This document shows, in pieces, positions 49,699 to 60,256 of a stretch of DNA of 64,000 nt (positions are counted from its first letter, which is position 1; each line of letters begins with the position of its first letter). Source of the DNA: CBDHCC01 sp965219235 (GTDB lineage: Bacteria; Pseudomonadota; Alphaproteobacteria; Sphingomonadales; Sphingomonadaceae); contig OZ244721.1 in NCBI GenBank assembly GCA_965219235.1, forward strand, positions 992,001 through 1,056,000. Reading direction: 5' to 3'. A program made the translations under genes and the position numbers. Below the pieces are notes generated by a model, which was given only the letters and a program-made list of their open reading frames with translations, had not been told where the DNA came from and ran no database searches.

Positions 49699-50108
49699 CC
49701 GCCCTTCAGGAACGCGGCGAACTCGCCCTGTTCGAGCACGCCGTCCTTGTTGACATCGGCCTGGGCGAAGGCCGCCGTGGGATAGTCCGGCGTGGGCGCG
49801 GTCCGGCCGGCGTTGGCGAAGAGCTGCGCGACCCAGGTGGTGAACTCGCCGGGCGACAGACCGGGAACGCCGTCGGTGTCGTAGCGGGGGAACTCCAGCG
49901 CCACGATCCGGTCGGGATCGACCACGACCGAGGCCGTCCGCGCAGGGGCCGCCGGAATAGCGGGCGGTTTCGGCATCTCCGTCGGGGCGGGGGCGGTCTC
50001 GATCGCGTTCTCCGGCGGGGACGTCGGATCGTTCGGCGTCGTCTGGGCGAGCGCGGAGGCCGGAAGCGTGGCGGCGATCAGGGCGAGGGTCGGACGGAAC
50101 ATTGGCAT
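49695..50108 (-). CDS. Exported EF-hand protein
   Basis: The product (137 residues) has a signal peptide ending ALAQ, a Pro/Ala-rich linker and two EF-hand-like loops: YDTDGVPGLSPGEF, somewhat degenerate, and ADVNKDGVLEQGEF, a good calcium loop with Asp, Asn, Asp and the terminal Glu. It probably binds Ca2+ in the periplasm. Small EF-hand proteins of this kind are common in sphingomonads, but the function is unknown. The ATG at 50102 is an alternative start. Confidence 0.82.
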   Translation of the reverse strand: MPMFRPTLALIAATLPASALAQTTPNDPTSPPENAIETAPAPTEMPKPPAIPAAPARTASVVVDPDRIVALEFPRYDTDGVPGLSPGEFTTWVAQLFANAGRTAPTPDYPTAAFAQADVNKDGVLEQGEFAAFLKGG

Positions 50109-50224
50109 CCTCTTGAGAAGGGAGCGGGCATCCTATGCCGGCCGGCTGAACGGGCGCTGTCCGGCTGGTCCGGGCGGCCGCCATCGGCTAACCGCCCGGA
50201 GCCCTCCCGACAAGGATGCCCCCG

Positions 50225-51535
50225 ATGGTTCCCCGCTACGCCCGCCCGGAAATGACCGCGATCTGGTCGTCGGAGAGCCGCCTCCGCATCTGGTTCGAGA
50301 TCGAGGCGCACGCGACCGACGCGCTCGCCGAGCTGGGCGTGGTGCCCACAGCGGCGGCCGAGGCGATCCGGCGCTGGTGGGCCACCGATCCGTCGATCGA
50401 CGTGGCGGCGATCGACGCGATCGAGGCGGTGACCCGCCACGACGTGATCGCCTTCCTGACCTGGGTGGCCGAGCAGGTGGGGCCGCAGGCGCGGTTCCTG
50501 CACCAGGGCATGACCAGCTCCGACGTGCTCGACACCGCGCTGGCGGTGCAGCTGGCGCGCGCCTCGGACATCCTGCTGGCCGATCTCGACGACCTGCTTG
50601 CCGCGCTGGAACGCCGCGCGCGGGAGCACCGGCTGACCCCCACCATCGGCCGCTCGCACGGCATCCACGCCGAGCCCACCACCTTCGGCCTGAAGCTCGC
50701 CGGCTTCCACGCCGAATTCCAGCGGGCGCGCGCGCGACTGGTGGCGGCGCGGGCCGAGGTGGCGACCTGCGCCATCTCCGGCGCGGTCGGCACCTTCGCC
50801 AACATCGACCCCGCCATCGAGGCGCACGTCGCGCAGAAGATGGGGCTGACCGTCGAGCCCGTCTCCACCCAGGTCATCCCCCGCGACCGCCACGCCGCCT
50901 TCTTCGCCGCGCTGGCCGTCATCGCCTCGTCCGTCGAGCGGCTGGCGATCGAGATTCGCCACCTGCAGCGCACCGAGGTGCTGGAGGCGGAGGAGTCTTT
51001 CGCGCCGGGCCAGAAGGGCTCGTCGGCGATGCCGCACAAGCGCAACCCCGTGCTGACCGAGAACCTGACTGGCCTCGCCCGGATGGTCCGCGCCTATGCG
51101 CTGCCTGCGCTGGAGAACGTCGCCCTGTGGCACGAGCGCGACATCAGCCACTCCTCGGTCGAACGCTTCATCGGGCCGGACGCCACGATCACGCTGGACT
51201 TCGCGCTCGCCCGGCTAACGCAAGTGGTGGACAAGCTGATGATCTATCCCGACCGGATGCGGACCAACCTCGACCGGATGGGCGGGCTGGTCCACTCGCA
51301 GCGCGTCCTGCTGGCGCTGACCCAGGCGGGGGTCAGCCGGGAGGACGCCTACGCCCAGGTGCAGAGGAACGCGATGCGGGTGTGGGAGGCCGACGGGCGG
51401 CTGTCGCTGCTGGAACTGCTGAAGGCGGACGAGGAAGTAGCGCTATCAGACGGGGAGCTGGAGGCGTTGTTCGACTTGGAGTATCATTTCAGACACGTCG
51501 ATAAGGTGTTCGACAGGGTGTTCGGAAAACGATGA
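50225..51535 (+). CDS. purB: Adenylosuccinate lyase
   Basis: The enzyme removes fumarate from SAICAR and from adenylosuccinate in purine synthesis. The fumarase/aspartase signature is KGSSAMPHKRNP near residue 265, RSHGIHAEPTTFGLKLAG contains the catalytic His, and HERDISHSSVER the third conserved region. The ATG at 50225, nine bases after an AAGG site, gives 436 residues beginning MVPRYARPEMTAIWS, the family N-terminus; ATG 50216 would add three residues. A large hairpin follows the stop. Confidence 0.96.
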   Translation: MVPRYARPEMTAIWSSESRLRIWFEIEAHATDALAELGVVPTAAAEAIRRWWATDPSIDVAAIDAIEAVTRHDVIAFLTWVAEQVGPQARFLHQGMTSSDVLDTALAVQLARASDILLADLDDLLAALERRAREHRLTPTIGRSHGIHAEPTTFGLKLAGFHAEFQRARARLVAARAEVATCAISGAVGTFANIDPAIEAHVAQKMGLTVEPVSTQVIPRDRHAAFFAALAVIASSVERLAIEIRHLQRTEVLEAEESFAPGQKGSSAMPHKRNPVLTENLTGLARMVRAYALPALENVALWHERDISHSSVERFIGPDATITLDFALARLTQVVDKLMIYPDRMRTNLDRMGGLVHSQRVLLALTQAGVSREDAYAQVQRNAMRVWEADGRLSLLELLKADEEVALSDGELEALFDLEYHFRHVDKVFDRVFGKR

Positions 51536-51539
51536 GGCA

Positions 51540-51583
51540 TTGACCTCGATTCTACTGAGCCGCCTGGGCTTAATCGAGGTCAA
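51540..51583 (+). terminator. Large hairpin after purB, probable terminator
   Basis: A perfect 12-bp inverted repeat (TTGACCTCGATT, 51540-51551, and AATCGAGGTCAA, 51572-51583) encloses a 20-base loop that can itself pair AGCC with GGCT. It is followed by AAGGTTTTATT. It marks the border between the GC-rich purB region and the AT-rich island. Confidence 0.65.
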
Positions 51584-51652
51584 AAGGTTTTATTCCAACT
51601 CGCACAACGTCACGGCCGCCTGTGGGGCGGACCCCATTTCAGCTAAGATCAT

Positions 51653-52126
51653 CTATTGATGGCGGAGTGAGCGAGGGCTGACGAGCCACACGTCGTCAAC
51701 GACGCACTGCCGGAGCACATCTCCAGCGTCTGGCGCTGTCGCAACGCCAGGTCCGCCCGAGCCTCCCATCCTGACTTTGTCTCCTACTCTGTAGGTGTGA
51801 CCGTCGATCAACACGCCGTCAGACCCAGGTAAGATAGAAGCCGTTCCATCCATTAATACAAGGGCTAAAGTCTTCAAATCATTCTCCAGCACCAGACATC
51901 CGTTTTGCGTTTTTAATGTTCCGCTTACCGAGAGCATATGGTAGGTCGGGAGAGGTTGATTGGGAACTGGCTTATTCACTTGGAAGAAGAAGAGCTTTTC
52001 AAAACCAGTAGGTGCTTTTGCCACTTCATCAACCTCATTGCCACCAGTTTCGGGAGAAGAGCGCGCATTGCTACAGCCTATCATGACGGAGCATAAAACA
52101 CATACAAAAAGAAAATGTCTATACAT
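51653..52126 (-). CDS. Orphan lipoprotein in an AT-rich island
   Basis: I do not recognise a family. The 157-residue product has a signal peptide with lipobox MIGC, a Ser/Glu-rich linker and a beta-rich domain (LSVSGTLKTQNGCLVLENDLKTLALVLMDGTASILPGSDGVLIDGHTYRVGDKVRMGG), a little like an OB or SH3-type barrel with an NGC turn. The GGAGA ribosome site overlaps the stop region of the upstream serine protease remnant (12-bp gap), so the two were one operon. Base composition is clearly lower in GC than the flanking genes. Confidence 0.72.
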   Translation of the reverse strand: MYRHFLFVCVLCSVMIGCSNARSSPETGGNEVDEVAKAPTGFEKLFFFQVNKPVPNQPLPTYHMLSVSGTLKTQNGCLVLENDLKTLALVLMDGTASILPGSDGVLIDGHTYRVGDKVRMGGSGGPGVATAPDAGDVLRQCVVDDVWLVSPRSLRHQ

Positions 52127-52137
52127 TAGGGAATCTC

Positions 52138-53590
52138 CTAATAGGCCAGCCTGTAGTTTCGGGTATAAGCTGAATCAAGGCTCGTGTAGTTTCCGACTGT
52201 ATCTGCACCATAGTACCCACAGCTGCTAGCCACCCCGAAAGCGACGGTGTACAAAAACCAAGGGCCGCCGCTGTCTCCATCCGCACAGCGCCAGCCACTT
52301 GTAGGGCCTTGAACCTGTACAAAATAACTCGGACCCGGGGATTGAGTCATGCCCGGTTGAGTACCAGAAGTGAGTTGCTTATATCGAACAGTACCGCAGC
52401 CCTGACCATAGGTCGGCCCGGTACTTGCCCTATAAAAACAAACATAGGTGCCTTGCGCCGTACCGTCTGTGACCTGTGCATCCGTTGTGCCGAGAGTTCT
52501 ACGACCTGTTAGTGTTCGAGCGGATTCATTGTTGTTAGCGTAAAACTGTGGCAGCCCACTCAACCCAGAAGGGAACCTCACGAACATGATGTCTTCTTTT
52601 GGGCTGTAATTATTTAAGTTTGAGTCCAGTGTTAGTGGATAAAGCTTATTATCAGTGTCGCGATGGTAGATGGGTCCACCTACTTTGTAACAATAAGATG
52701 CAATAAAAATACCAGCTCTGCTACTTGAGTCATATCCTACAAATCCACTGGTACACTGGTCCTGTCCATCAGAGTACGAAGTTCTAACCCCTCCCGGTGC
52801 TGATGTTAGCTTTAGAGGCTGAGTTAGCTGTTCGAATCGTACCGGGACATCGAAGAAGCCGTTTACCGCAGTGATCACGCTTTTCGGCAACTGCCCCCCG
52901 CCAACGAATAGCTGAACGACTACAACGCCTTCTTTTTCGTCGTAAGCCGAACCTTGGAATCCAGGCACCAGTTTCTCTAGCTGTGCGATGTTGCTCAAAA
53001 CTGCCGCCCTTGCGGCCTTCCGACCCTTTTTAGCACCAGGGACAAAAGTGATATCCGTGGAGGACTCGGAGTCGATCGCGGTCGCAGCCTGTGTCAGTTC
53101 ATTGTCGTTAATCTTGAGCTTTTGACGCAGAGCCCGACGTTTCCGTGCGGTTCGCCTGTCGTGCCGCTTTTCGCTCCTGTCGCGCAGCTGAGCGATCAGC
53201 CTTTCGTTCTAACTTCCTAGGCTGCTTTTTTTCTGAGCTTGTGAGTTTGACCTTCAATCCAAAGTCTGCAGCATTGTCGAAGTACACGCCTGAGAGTTCG
53301 TCGCCAAACTCGCCACCAAGGGCCGCAATTTCGTCACCCGTACCAGCCATAATCAGGACGCGCCGCATCGCCTCCTCAAGAGTGACTCCAAACCTGGCCG
53401 CATACGAGCGGATGTCTAAAATCAGAGCTTCCTCCTCTGACAAGACATCAGGTGAAGCTGGCGCAGATGTAGAGGTCGATGCTGGCTCGCTGGCATCCTA
53501 TGCAGTTGCTGGAACAACGCCACCTAAGCATCCAAGAACTGTAACTGTAAGCGCCGTCAGCGAAACCGTTGTGAATCCTGCCTTGTTCAT
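52138..53590 (-). pseudogene. Decayed secreted serine protease (S1, streptogrisin/alpha-lytic type)
   Basis: The reading starts at ATG 53590, after GGGAGGA, with a 30-residue signal peptide ending PATA. A TAG stop (53498-53500) follows at once in the same frame. The frame then continues through a pro-region (SYAARFGVTLEEAMRRVL...LSGVYFDNAADFGLKVKLT) to a TAA at 53108-53110. The protease domain continues in the +1 frame (NDNELTQAATAIDSE...) to TAG 52138-52140. It retains GDSGGPW with the catalytic Ser and EDIMFVRF with the Asp, but the usual TAGHC reads IASYC: the catalytic His codon is TAT (52693-52695). Three independent lesions argue for a pseudogene; a TTG at 52998 could still start the protease part. 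Confidence 0.82.
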
Positions 53591-53888
53591 CTTGGCATCC
53601 TCCCGATTTGTCTCAAAAAAAATCCTACGCCTGCCTCAACCGCTGTCAATTGCAAGAGCCGCAATATTTATCGCAAGCCACCTACCGTAAATCTGTGTCC
53701 GAATAATGCACAGGGGCCACCACCCACCCAAGCCTTTCCGCGCGTGGCGGAGTGTCAATGGGGAGCAACACAAATGCGCCAGTGACTCGGTAGATTTGTC
53801 GTGCAGGCCGCTGCAGACCGGACTGTCTGTCGCTTCCAAGGCGGCGAAAAGGACCGGGTTCAGAATAGATTGGACACGATGCCAAATC
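53591..53888. other. 298-bp region between dnaJ and the protease remnant
   Basis: Apart from the promoter at 53622-53649 no gene is supported. Short open frames here have no ribosome sites or recognisable products. The composition shifts from AT-rich near 53600-53700 back to GC-rich by 53800, which sets the edge of the acquired island. Confidence 0.5.
53622..53649 (-). promoter_or_regulatory. Promoter of the protease remnant operon
   Basis: On the minus strand a perfect TTGACA is followed after 16 bases by TAGGAT (four of six matches to TATAAT). The -10 ends 31 bases before the ATG at 53590. The promoter, ribosome site and signal peptide are all well preserved although the coding region is broken. 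Confidence 0.6.
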
Positions 53889-55004
53889 CTACTCCGCCGC
53901 CTGCGCCCACAACCCCTTCAACTTGCCGAAGAAGCCGTGGCTCTGCGGACACTGGCGGTCGGTCTCGGTCGCCTGGAATTCGGCGAGCAGTTCCTTCTGC
54001 CGGGCGGTCAGCTTGGTCGGCGTCTCGACCGCGATCTCCACCACCAGGTCGCCATGGCCGCGGCCCTGCAGCACGGGCATCCCCGCGCCACGCCGGCTGA
54101 TCTGCTGGCCCGACTGGACGCCGGCGGGGATCCGGATCTCGTGGATCTCTCCGTCGAGCCCCGGCAGCTCGATCGAGCCGCCGAGCGCGGCGGTCGTGAA
54201 GCTGACGGGCACCTGCGCCAACAGGGTCGTGCCCTGCCGCTGGAAAACCTCGTGCCGTGCCAGCGCCACGAAGATGTAGAGGTCGCCCGCCGGCGCGCCG
54301 CGAGCGCCCGCCTCGCCCTTGCCGGACAGACGGATGCGGGTGCCGTGATCGACGCCGGCCGGAATGGTGACGTTGAGGGTCCTGGCCTCGTCGACGCGAC
54401 CTTCGCCATAGCAGCACAGGCAGGGTTCGGCGATCACCTGACCGGCACCGTGGCAGGTCGGGCAGGTGCGCTCGACCACGAAGAAGCCCTGCTGCGCGCG
54501 CACCTGGCCGTGGCCCTGGCAGGTGCGGCAGGTGCTCGCCCCGGTGCCCGGCTTGGCGCCCGTGCCCTCGCAGGTGGAGCAGGTGGCGGCGACCTCCACC
54601 GCGATCTCGCGCTCGACGCCGTGCCAGGCCTCCTCCAGCGTGATCTCCAGGTCGTAGCGCAGGTCCGCGCCCCGCCGTCCGCCGGGGCCGCGCCGCTGCG
54701 CTCCCCCGAAGCCGCCGAAGAACTCCTCGAAGATATCGGAAAAGGCGTTGAAGTCCTGCGCCCCGCCGCCGCCGTTCTGGAACGCGGCGTGGCCGTAGCG
54801 ATCATAGGCGGCGCGCTTCTGCGGGTCGCGGAGGCAGTCATACGCCTCCGAGACCGCCTTGAACTTGGCCTCAGAGTGCTGGCAGCCGGCGTTGCGGTCC
54901 GGGTGGCATTGCATGGCGAGCTTGCGATAGGCGGACTTGATGGTCGCTCCGTCCGCCGTCCGCTCGACTCCGAGCAGTTCGTAGTAATCGATGTCCGTCG
55001 TCAT
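53889..55004 (-). CDS. dnaJ: Chaperone DnaJ
   Basis: An Hsp40 co-chaperone that stimulates DnaK ATPase. The J domain (DYYELLGV...HPDRN) carries HPD, a Gly/Phe-rich segment follows (FSDIFEEFFGGFGG), and four zinc modules are present: CSTCEGTG, CRTCQGHG, CPTCHGAG and CLCCYGEG. The C-terminal substrate domains are complete at 371 residues. It lies 204 bp downstream of dnaK on the same strand; the gap has no obvious terminator, so it may be co-transcribed or have its own promoter. Confidence 0.95.
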   Translation of the reverse strand: MTTDIDYYELLGVERTADGATIKSAYRKLAMQCHPDRNAGCQHSEAKFKAVSEAYDCLRDPQKRAAYDRYGHAAFQNGGGGAQDFNAFSDIFEEFFGGFGGAQRRGPGGRRGADLRYDLEITLEEAWHGVEREIAVEVAATCSTCEGTGAKPGTGASTCRTCQGHGQVRAQQGFFVVERTCPTCHGAGQVIAEPCLCCYGEGRVDEARTLNVTIPAGVDHGTRIRLSGKGEAGARGAPAGDLYIFVALARHEVFQRQGTTLLAQVPVSFTTAALGGSIELPGLDGEIHEIRIPAGVQSGQQISRRGAGMPVLQGRGHGDLVVEIAVETPTKLTARQKELLAEFQATETDRQCPQSHGFFGKLKGLWAQAAE

Positions 55005-55208
55005 ACTGCCCGCCCAAGCGCCGGATGAAAGCGGCGGAAAACCGCCGAAGGTCTCACGAAGGTCGCGATGCGTGCGCTCGCGTGAGCGCGCGCGCGTGCG
55101 ACGATGAGAGATGGAAGCTTGGAGAAGCGAACCAGGTCATGGCCATCTCTTGGCATAAATAAACCTATTTGGCAATGATTCATTCGCCGCCGTCGCCATC
55201 GTCCTCGA

Positions 55209-57134
<1,926 letters not shown>

Positions 57135-57221
57135 GTAACCCTCTTCACTTGCGATTCGAACAATTGACGATCCGCTGCCGACTGCGCTCAAAACGTGCCG
57201 GCAGCGTGAATGACGAAGCGG

Positions 57222-57248
57222 ATATAGGTGGCGCTGCGGGCGCTGCAA
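57222..57248 (-). promoter_or_regulatory. Putative RpoH-type promoter of dnaK
   Basis: On the minus strand TTGCAG is followed after 15 bases by CTATAT, within CCTATATCC. This resembles alphaproteobacterial heat-shock promoters (CTTG...CYTATNT). It lies 88 bases before the dnaK ATG. No CIRCE inverted repeat was seen here although hrcA is present in the window. Confidence 0.4.
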
Positions 57249-57324
57249 CCAGCAACTCAGTGGCTTGGCGCAACCCGGCGCGACGCCACGACGTTACGGC
57301 ATGCGAGCACAGGAGAGATCACTC

Positions 57325-57765
57325 ATGACCCCGCTGGCCCGCCTCGTCCCCTTCGCTCTGGCCGCCGCGCTTTCGGCCTGCTCGCCCGACCCGGTGCTGG
57401 GGGTGGAGACCGCCAGCATATGGGTGAGCCCGGTGCCGGGCCGCCCGGCCGCCGGCTACGTCACCATCAAGGGCGGACCGACCGACCAGTATCTGGAGTT
57501 CGCCACCGTGCCCTACGCCCAGCGCACGGAGATGCACGAAACGGTGACCGAGGGCGGGCGCACGACGATGAAGCCGATCCTGCGCGTGCCCGTGCCGGCG
57601 CGCGCCACGGTGGAGTTCCGGCCGGGCGGCAGGCACCTGATGATCTTCGGCCTCAGCCCCACGGCGGTGACCGAGGGGCGCACGCCGATGGTGCTGCGCT
57701 TCTCCGACGGGTCGGAGGTCTCGTACAACGCCTTCGTCAGGGTGCAGGGTCAGGCGGCCCCCTGA
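57325..57765 (+). CDS. Copper chaperone PCuAC family lipoprotein
   Basis: A 146-residue lipoprotein (lipobox LSAC) with a PCuAC domain. The copper motif H-x10-M-x21-H-x-M is exactly satisfied by H71, M82, H104 and M106. Such proteins deliver Cu(I) to the CuA site of cytochrome oxidase in the periplasm. The ATG at 57325 lies eight bases after AGGAGA. It is divergent from dnaK, and its 3' end overlaps the 3' end of the CPBP gene by 29 bp. Confidence 0.9.
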   Translation: MTPLARLVPFALAAALSACSPDPVLGVETASIWVSPVPGRPAAGYVTIKGGPTDQYLEFATVPYAQRTEMHETVTEGGRTTMKPILRVPVPARATVEFRPGGRHLMIFGLSPTAVTEGRTPMVLRFSDGSEVSYNAFVRVQGQAAP

Positions 57766-58624
57766 GGCCGCCCACCGCGCGCCGCAGCACCCAGACGCCG
57801 ACCGCCGTGCACAGCACGAGCGCCGCCAGCGACGCCTCCGGACCGAAGGCGCCGCCGCTCAGCCAGTCCGGCACGCCGGCGGCGGGCCGGGTGACGAGCG
57901 GACCGCCGGCGAAGCCCTCGGTTCCCGACACCGTCGCCCCGAGCAGCCACCCCTGCGTGAAGTTCCAGCCGGCGTGGACACCCGCCGCCATCCACACGCG
58001 CCCCGTCAGGATGTAGAAGGCGGCGAGCATCACGCCCGCCTCCAGCGCGATGCACAGCGCCGCGAACGGTCCGGCGTTGGTGTTGGTCAGGTGCGCCGCC
58101 CCGAACAGCGCCGCCGACAGCGTCAACGCCACCGGCAGGCCAAAGGCGCGCCAGGCGAGCCGCAACACCACCAGGCGGAACAGCACCTCCTCCACCACGC
58201 CCGACTGCACGGTGAGCGCCAGCGCGCGCCAGATCGCCGCGGGGGTCCGCGGCGACACCTCGACCCAGCCGGCCGCGCCCATCGCGCCGACCACCGCGAG
58301 CATCAGTCCCAGCCCGATCGCCAGGCCGGTTCCCAGCTCCCGCCACAGCCCCTCGGTCGACAGCTCCGCCGGGCGGCGGCGCTCCCCCTGCCGCACCATC
58401 GCCCAGTAGGTCACGACCGCCACCGCCGCGCCGGCGATCACCAGCAGCGCCTTGGCGAAAGGGCGCAGCGAGGCCGGAAAGCCTTCGGCGATGGCGAGCA
58501 GGCCGATCGCCGGCAGCGCGGTCACCAGGCTCACCGCCAGGAACAGCGCCGCCATCCACGCCAGCGCGCGCGCCCACAGCCAGCGGCCCGGCTCCAGCAC
58601 GCCGCTCGATCCCAGTTCCACCAT
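57737..58624 (-). CDS. CPBP family intramembrane glutamic protease
   Basis: A membrane protein of 295 residues with about eight hydrophobic segments. The CPBP (CAAX protease/bacteriocin processing) motifs are complete: EEVLFRLVVLRLAWR with the catalytic Glu pair and Arg, FGAAHLTNTN with the first His, and HAGWNF with the second. Bacterial members have roles in prenyl-protein or peptide processing; the substrate here is unknown. It is convergent with the copper chaperone gene and divergent from the vgr-related gene. Confidence 0.88.
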   Translation of the reverse strand: MVELGSSGVLEPGRWLWARALAWMAALFLAVSLVTALPAIGLLAIAEGFPASLRPFAKALLVIAGAAVAVVTYWAMVRQGERRRPAELSTEGLWRELGTGLAIGLGLMLAVVGAMGAAGWVEVSPRTPAAIWRALALTVQSGVVEEVLFRLVVLRLAWRAFGLPVALTLSAALFGAAHLTNTNAGPFAALCIALEAGVMLAAFYILTGRVWMAAGVHAGWNFTQGWLLGATVSGTEGFAGGPLVTRPAAGVPDWLSGGAFGPEASLAALVLCTAVGVWVLRRAVGGLRGPPDPAP

Positions 58625-58712
58625 CGTCTGCCTCCCTGTCGGCTCCGCTTAGCGGCGGCGCGCGCGCTTGGCGACCGGAACGCGGGGCGCCTTGCGTGCT
58701 TTGGCCTTTTGC

Positions 58713-59189
58713 ATGAGCCACCGACGCTCCCTGACCGCCGGCGAGCGGGCACTCTGCCGCTCCGTCTTCGGCGACGCGATCGACTGCGACCGAGCCGGCG
58801 TCTCGCGCGCGAAGTGGGCGTTTTTCCAGCCGCGCTCCGTCGCGATGGCGCCCATGGGCACGATCCACTTCCACCCGGACGGTGACGGCTATCGCGAGGA
58901 CTTCTCGCGCGCCGCCCTGCCCAGCCAGGGGCTGTTCCTGCACGAGATGACGCACGTCTGGCAGACGCAGCGGCGCGGCACCTGGTGGCTGCCGCTGATG
59001 CGTCACCCCTTCTGCCGCTACGGCTATCGGCTGCGGCCGGGCCGGGAGTTCAGCCGCTACGGCATCGAGCAGCAGGCGGAGATCGTGCGCCACGCCTTCC
59101 TGGCGCGCCAGGGCCTGCCGCTGCGCGGCGACACGGACGCGCTGGAGCGGCTGCTGCCATTCCACAATGAGCCGAAGGAGGGCCGCTAA
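58713..59189 (+). CDS. Vgr-related metalloprotease-like protein
   Basis: The 158-residue product starts MSHRRSLTAGERAL, contains LPSQGLFLHEMTHVWQTQRRGTWW and ends with a helical segment (YGIEQQAEIVRHAFLARQG). HEMTH fits the HExxH zinc-protease motif, and the following Tyr-Glu-Gln-Gln-Ala-Glu could supply a third ligand. Sphingomonad genomes often label this family as vgr-related protein; whether it cleaves peptides is unknown. No signal peptide is seen. The ATG at 58713 gives the family start. Confidence 0.78.
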   Translation: MSHRRSLTAGERALCRSVFGDAIDCDRAGVSRAKWAFFQPRSVAMAPMGTIHFHPDGDGYREDFSRAALPSQGLFLHEMTHVWQTQRRGTWWLPLMRHPFCRYGYRLRPGREFSRYGIEQQAEIVRHAFLARQGLPLRGDTDALERLLPFHNEPKEGR

Positions 59190-59216
59190 GCCTCCCCATA
59201 CTCAGCCCGCACACGA

Positions 59217-59256
59217 AGACGGCGCGCCGCTCCCCGAAGGAAGCGACGCGCCGTCT
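59217..59256. terminator. Bidirectional terminator between convergent genes
   Basis: A perfect 10-bp inverted repeat (AGACGGCGCG at 59217-59226 and CGCGCCGTCT at 59247-59256) lies between the stops of the vgr-related gene and the glycine-zipper gene. It has no long T run, but its place suits termination from both sides. Confidence 0.55.
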
Positions 59257-59275
59257 CAACGTCGGTGGTGCCGGA

Positions 59276-59569
59276 TCAGCGCCGCGGCGGCCGGGCGGGA
59301 TAGCCGCGCGTGCCGTAGCAGTCGTAGTCCAGCCGGCCGCGGCGGTCGTAGCCGCTGCACTTGCCGTCCTTGTCGACGAAATAGCCGGCGGCGCCGCCGA
59401 TCGCACCGCCCGCGGCGGCACCCGTCAGCACGTCTCCGCCGGTCACCGCGGCGGCCAGGCCGCCGACGGCCGCGCCGGCCGCGGCGCCTTCACCCGCATA
59501 GTTGTCGGCGCAGGCCTGCAGGCTCAACGCGGACAGGCCCAGCACGGGCAGGGTCAGCATCTTGTTCAT
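59276..59569 (-). CDS. Glycine-zipper lipoprotein
   Basis: The 97-residue product has a signal peptide with a lipobox-like LQAC, then a glycine-zipper membrane segment (AGEGAAAGAAVGGLAAAV and LTGAAAGGAIGGAAGYFVD) and a basic, Tyr-rich tail with two cysteines (CSGYDRRGRLDYDCYG). Such proteins insert in the outer membrane or associate with peptidoglycan; functions vary. The gene is monocistronic and converges on the vgr-related gene. Confidence 0.82.
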   Translation of the reverse strand: MNKMLTLPVLGLSALSLQACADNYAGEGAAAGAAVGGLAAAVTGGDVLTGAAAGGAIGGAAGYFVDKDGKCSGYDRRGRLDYDCYGTRGYPARPPRR

Positions 59570-59688
59570 CGCTCGTCCTCCTTAGGGTTGGCTCCCCCTG
59601 CTAAAGCGGGGAACGGCCGTTGCGTTCCACCATCGCGCCTGAACCCGCACTGTCGGGCGCGTTCAGACGGGACGATCCGTCCCGCCCG

Positions 59689-60246
59689 TCAGTCCGGCGC
59701 TTTCGCCACCGTCACCATGGCGGGGCGCAGCAGCCGGTCGCGGAGGGTGTAGCCGGCCTGCATTTCGGACACGATGGTGCCGGGCTCCCGGTCGCTCGGC
59801 ACCTCCATCATCGCCTGATGGCGGTTCGGATCGAGTGGCTGGCCGACCGCCTCCACGCGCCGGATGCCGTTGCGCTCGAACACCGACGCCAGTTCGCGGC
59901 CCGTGGCCTCCAGCCCGCCGACCAGCCCGCGGAAGCGCTCGTCCCCGCGCAGTTCCGGCCCGATCGCGTCCAGGGCACGCTGCAGGTTGTCGGCCACCGA
60001 CAGCACGTCGCGCGCGAAGGCCGTGGCGGCGTAGGCGCGCGCATCGGCGACCTCCTTTTCCAGCCGGCGGCGGACGTTCTGCGTCTCGGCGCGCGCGTAG
60101 AGCGCGTCCTGGCGGGCGGCGGCGAGCTCGTCCTCCAGCGCGCCCAGCCGGTCGTGTTCGGCCAGCTCCGGGCTGTCGGCGGCGGTCTCCTCGCGGAGCT
60201 CTTCGCCGGGTGTATCGACGTCGTCGTTCAAATCGTTGTCCTGCAT
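59689..60246 (-). CDS. grpE: Nucleotide exchange factor GrpE
   Basis: GrpE releases ADP from DnaK. The N-terminal acidic stretch and long coiled coil (LGALEDELAAARQDALYARAETQNVRRRLEKEV) are followed by the beta-domain with IRRVEAVGQPLDPNRHQAMMEV and GYTLRDRLLRPAMVTVAK, the family signature. The length of 185 residues is normal. It follows hrcA after a 10-bp gap, forming the usual hrcA-grpE pair. Confidence 0.96.
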   Translation of the reverse strand: MQDNDLNDDVDTPGEELREETAADSPELAEHDRLGALEDELAAARQDALYARAETQNVRRRLEKEVADARAYAATAFARDVLSVADNLQRALDAIGPELRGDERFRGLVGGLEATGRELASVFERNGIRRVEAVGQPLDPNRHQAMMEVPSDREPGTIVSEMQAGYTLRDRLLRPAMVTVAKAPD

Positions 60247-60256
60247 GACATCTCTT

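Noticed and set aside
53220..53235. A AAA AAG slippery heptamer in the protease pro-region, suggesting programmed -1 frameshifting
   Set aside because: The -1 frame meets a TAG two codons later, and the protease domain lies in the +1 frame, so this site cannot join the two parts; the upstream amber codon also argues for decay.
53498..53500. Amber codon after the signal peptide as a readthrough or recoding signal
   Set aside because: No pyrrolysine or suppressor context is visible, and the frameshift and lost catalytic His further on make simple decay the better explanation.
57135..57324. CIRCE operator upstream of dnaK
   Set aside because: No TTAGCACTC/GAGTGCTAA inverted repeat is present here, upstream of dnaJ, or upstream of hrcA-grpE.
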